The translations under genes and the position numbers were made by a program. DNA of 64,000 bases from Heterotrichella gracilis (Eukaryota > Sar > Xanthophyceae > Tribonematales > Xanthonemataceae), in NCBI GenBank assembly GCA_032358255.1, contig JAULBX010025829.1, positions 434,001-498,000 of the forward strand. Reading direction: 5' to 3'. Under the pieces are notes generated by a model. The model saw nothing but the letters and a program-made list of their open reading frames with translations. It did no database searches and was not told the DNA's origin. Shown here one piece after another: positions 62,606 through 64,000 of this stretch (position 1 is its first letter; every line of letters starts with the position of its first letter).

Positions 62606-63778
62606 CTATGTTAGTTGCGGTTTACTCATCCAGGATTTATAATAATCCTTTACTTCGTATTTCATTGCCTCTGTGGTAATTTTTAAAGGGTTAAATGGAT
62701 CGATCATTACAGCGAGCTCTTTAGTTTCTTTTTTACCGATACTGCGTTCAATTGCTCCCGGATGCGGCCCATGAGGAACACCTGCAGGATGTAATGTAAA
62801 CTGGCCAGCCTTAATATTATTACGACTCATAAAATCGCCATCTACATAATATAATATCTCTTCTGCATCAATATTGCTATGATGATAAGGTGCAGGGATC
62901 GCGTCAGGGTGATAGTCATATAAACGCGGTACGAACGAACATATCACAAAGTTCCGTCCCTCAAATTGTTGGTGTATGGGTGGAGGCATGTGTATCCTGC
63001 CTGTAATTGGCTCAAAATTAAAAATAGAAAAAGCATAAGGATATACGTAACCGTCCCAACCTATCAGATCGAATGGATGTGTTTCATATGTATACGGATA
63101 AATCATACCGCGTTTTTTGATCATAATTTTAAAATTGCCACATTCATGGTGCGTTTCAAAACTGTGCGGCAATTTAAAATCGCGTTCGCAAAAAGGAGAA
63201 TGTTCTAACAACTGCCCAAATTCATTACGGTAGCGTTTTGGAGTACGGATGGGACTGTGAGATTCAATAAATAGAATTTTATTTTCTGCAGTGGCAAACT
63301 CTAACTTATAAACGACACCCCTAGGAATAATTACATAATCGCCATATTCAAAATCAACCGTGCCATACATCGTTTTGCATCTACCACTTCCTTTATGAAT
63401 GAATAGCATTTCATCAGAATCTGCATTCTTAAAAAAATATTCTTCCATAGACTTTGCAGGGCAGGCCATACCAATTTGCATATCGTCGTTAAAGAAAAAT
63501 ATTTTACGACTTTCTAAATAATCATTTTCAGGTTCCACATCATAGCCCATAAAACTCAAAGCTCTCAAACTCTCGTCTAAGGCAGCCTCGGGTTTAGCCC
63601 AATGCGCTTTACCAATTTCCTTAACCATTGTGGGAGGATTTAAATGATACACTAAAGAAGAAGTGCTGGAAAAACCTTCAGTTCCAAATAATTCTTCATG
63701 ATACAATTCGCCATTTGGTTTACGAAATACGATGTGGCGCTTGTGTGGAACCTGTCCGTGTTTTTGGTATATTGCCAT
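62606..63778 (-). CDS. hmgA: Homogentisate 1,2-dioxygenase
   Basis: Opens the homogentisate ring to maleylacetoacetate. The bicupin core is clear: FHLNPP-type entry (VYHLNPPTMV), FNFEPITGRIHMPPPIHQQFEGRNFVICSF, and the iron-site HPAGVPHGPHPGA; the C-terminal AVMIDPFNPLKIT is family-typical. At 390 residues it is the shorter bacterial form. Together with hpd it forms the first two ring-processing steps of tyrosine catabolism; maleylacetoacetate isomerase and fumarylacetoacetase are not in the window. Confidence 0.96.
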   Translation of the reverse strand: MAIYQKHGQVPHKRHIVFRKPNGELYHEELFGTEGFSSTSSLVYHLNPPTMVKEIGKAHWAKPEAALDESLRALSFMGYDVEPENDYLESRKIFFFNDDMQIGMACPAKSMEEYFFKNADSDEMLFIHKGSGRCKTMYGTVDFEYGDYVIIPRGVVYKLEFATAENKILFIESHSPIRTPKRYRNEFGQLLEHSPFCERDFKLPHSFETHHECGNFKIMIKKRGMIYPYTYETHPFDLIGWDGYVYPYAFSIFNFEPITGRIHMPPPIHQQFEGRNFVICSFVPRLYDYHPDAIPAPYHHSNIDAEEILYYVDGDFMSRNNIKAGQFTLHPAGVPHGPHPGAIERSIGKKETKELAVMIDPFNPLKITTEAMKYEVKDYYKSWMSKPQLT

Positions 63779-63867
63779 ACTATTTTTTTGTAAAAGAAGT
63801 ACTTTTTATTCGAAAGTAAAATGATATTACTCAGTCTCATGACTGACCATTGTCAAATTTCCAAAAA

Positions 63868-63897
63868 TAAAAAAGCCATAACCTCTCAGTTATTGCT
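63868..63897 (-). terminator. Terminator for the DUF465-like gene
   Basis: On the minus strand AGCAATAAC pairs with GTTATGGCT (one mismatch) around loop TGAGAG, then TTTTTTATTTTT. Confidence 0.6.
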
Positions 63898-63917
63898 AAA
63901 AAATAATTACCTCAAAA

Positions 63918-64000
63918 TTATTTTTTTAGAAATTCATAGATCGAGTCCTTTAAACCCACTCGTTTTTTTCGTAGTTCGTTCAAGTGTTCATCGGTTGTTG
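63918..64000 (-). CDS. C-terminal fragment of a DUF465/YdcH-like protein
   Basis: The reverse frame is open from the window edge to TAA at 63918-63920; the visible residues TDEHLNELRKKRVGLKDSIY and the final EFLKK match the end of small DUF465 (YdcH-like) proteins, which are about 60-75 residues with a conserved h-x-x-L-[RK]-K-x-[RK]-x-x-L-K-D. Only the last 27 codons or so are visible. Function of the family is unknown. Confidence 0.65.
   Translation of the reverse strand, partial: TTDEHLNELRKKRVGLKDSIYEFLKK

Overview
The window is a 64 kb chromosomal stretch from a low-GC (by eye 35-40%) free-living member of the Bacteroidota. The pointers are a fused SecDF, proteins carrying type IX secretion (T9SS) C-terminal sorting domains, TPR/SpoIIE phosphatases, a choice-of-anchor-L protein, an ECF sigma/anti-sigma operon of Bacteroidota type, a DnaE with an N-terminal proofreading exonuclease, and promoter-like TAnnTTTG elements, several with TTG/TTTG 19-20 bp upstream. 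I cannot place it below phylum with confidence; an environmental Flavobacteriales/Sphingobacteriales-like lineage is plausible.

Layout. 1-8.5 kb: secA (C-terminus off the window), a secreted T9SS peptidylarginine deiminase, secDF. 8.5-12.7 kb: a leftward nucleotide-sugar operon (DegT/WbpE-type aminotransferase, an unknown exported protein, UDP-glucose dehydrogenase, UDP-glucuronate decarboxylase). 12.7-19 kb: a thioesterase, a 5'-nucleotidase split over two overlapping genes in reversed order, dnaA, 3-hydroxybutyryl-CoA dehydrogenase with a TTG-started gene two codons after its stop, an exported protein lacking a normal start codon. 19-27.3 kb: ACMSD-like decarboxylase, lipoproteins, a MerR regulator and an ECF sigma / anti-sigma / Spy-like / outer-membrane-protein operon. 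27.5-37.8 kb: fused isobutyryl-CoA mutase IcmF with a duplicated 3' tail, two TPR signalling paralogues (one lacking its phosphatase domain), a MORN protein and mnmA. 37.9-48.5 kb: a 1.5 kilo-residue T9SS adhesin, metK, purS, pssA and an ABC-F ATPase. 48.5-49.3 kb: a REP-associated transposase (RAYT) flanked by three equally spaced hairpin pairs. 49.4-58.2 kb: exonuclease-dnaE, a PpiD/SurA-type foldase, a Nif3-like protein and a zinc-ribbon protein. 58.2-58.9 kb: intact tRNA-Val, nested palindromes, a tRNA 3'-end fragment, a GIY-YIG nuclease ORF and a broken tRNA-Glu-like sequence. 59-64 kb: a winged-helix protein, an OmpA/choice-of-anchor-L protein, an acetyltransferase, the homogentisate pathway (hpd, hmgA) and the end of a DUF465-like gene.

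Most of the window is housekeeping: Sec export, replication, SAM, purine and phospholipid synthesis, and catabolism of tyrosine and possibly tryptophan and branched acyl-CoA. The unusual material is small palindromic DNA: the RAYT with its REP pairs, palindromes inside the ABC-F linker, inside a tRNA T-arm and at the icmF 3' end, and the tRNA/GIY-YIG locus. No CRISPR array, rRNA, prophage or conjugative module was seen.
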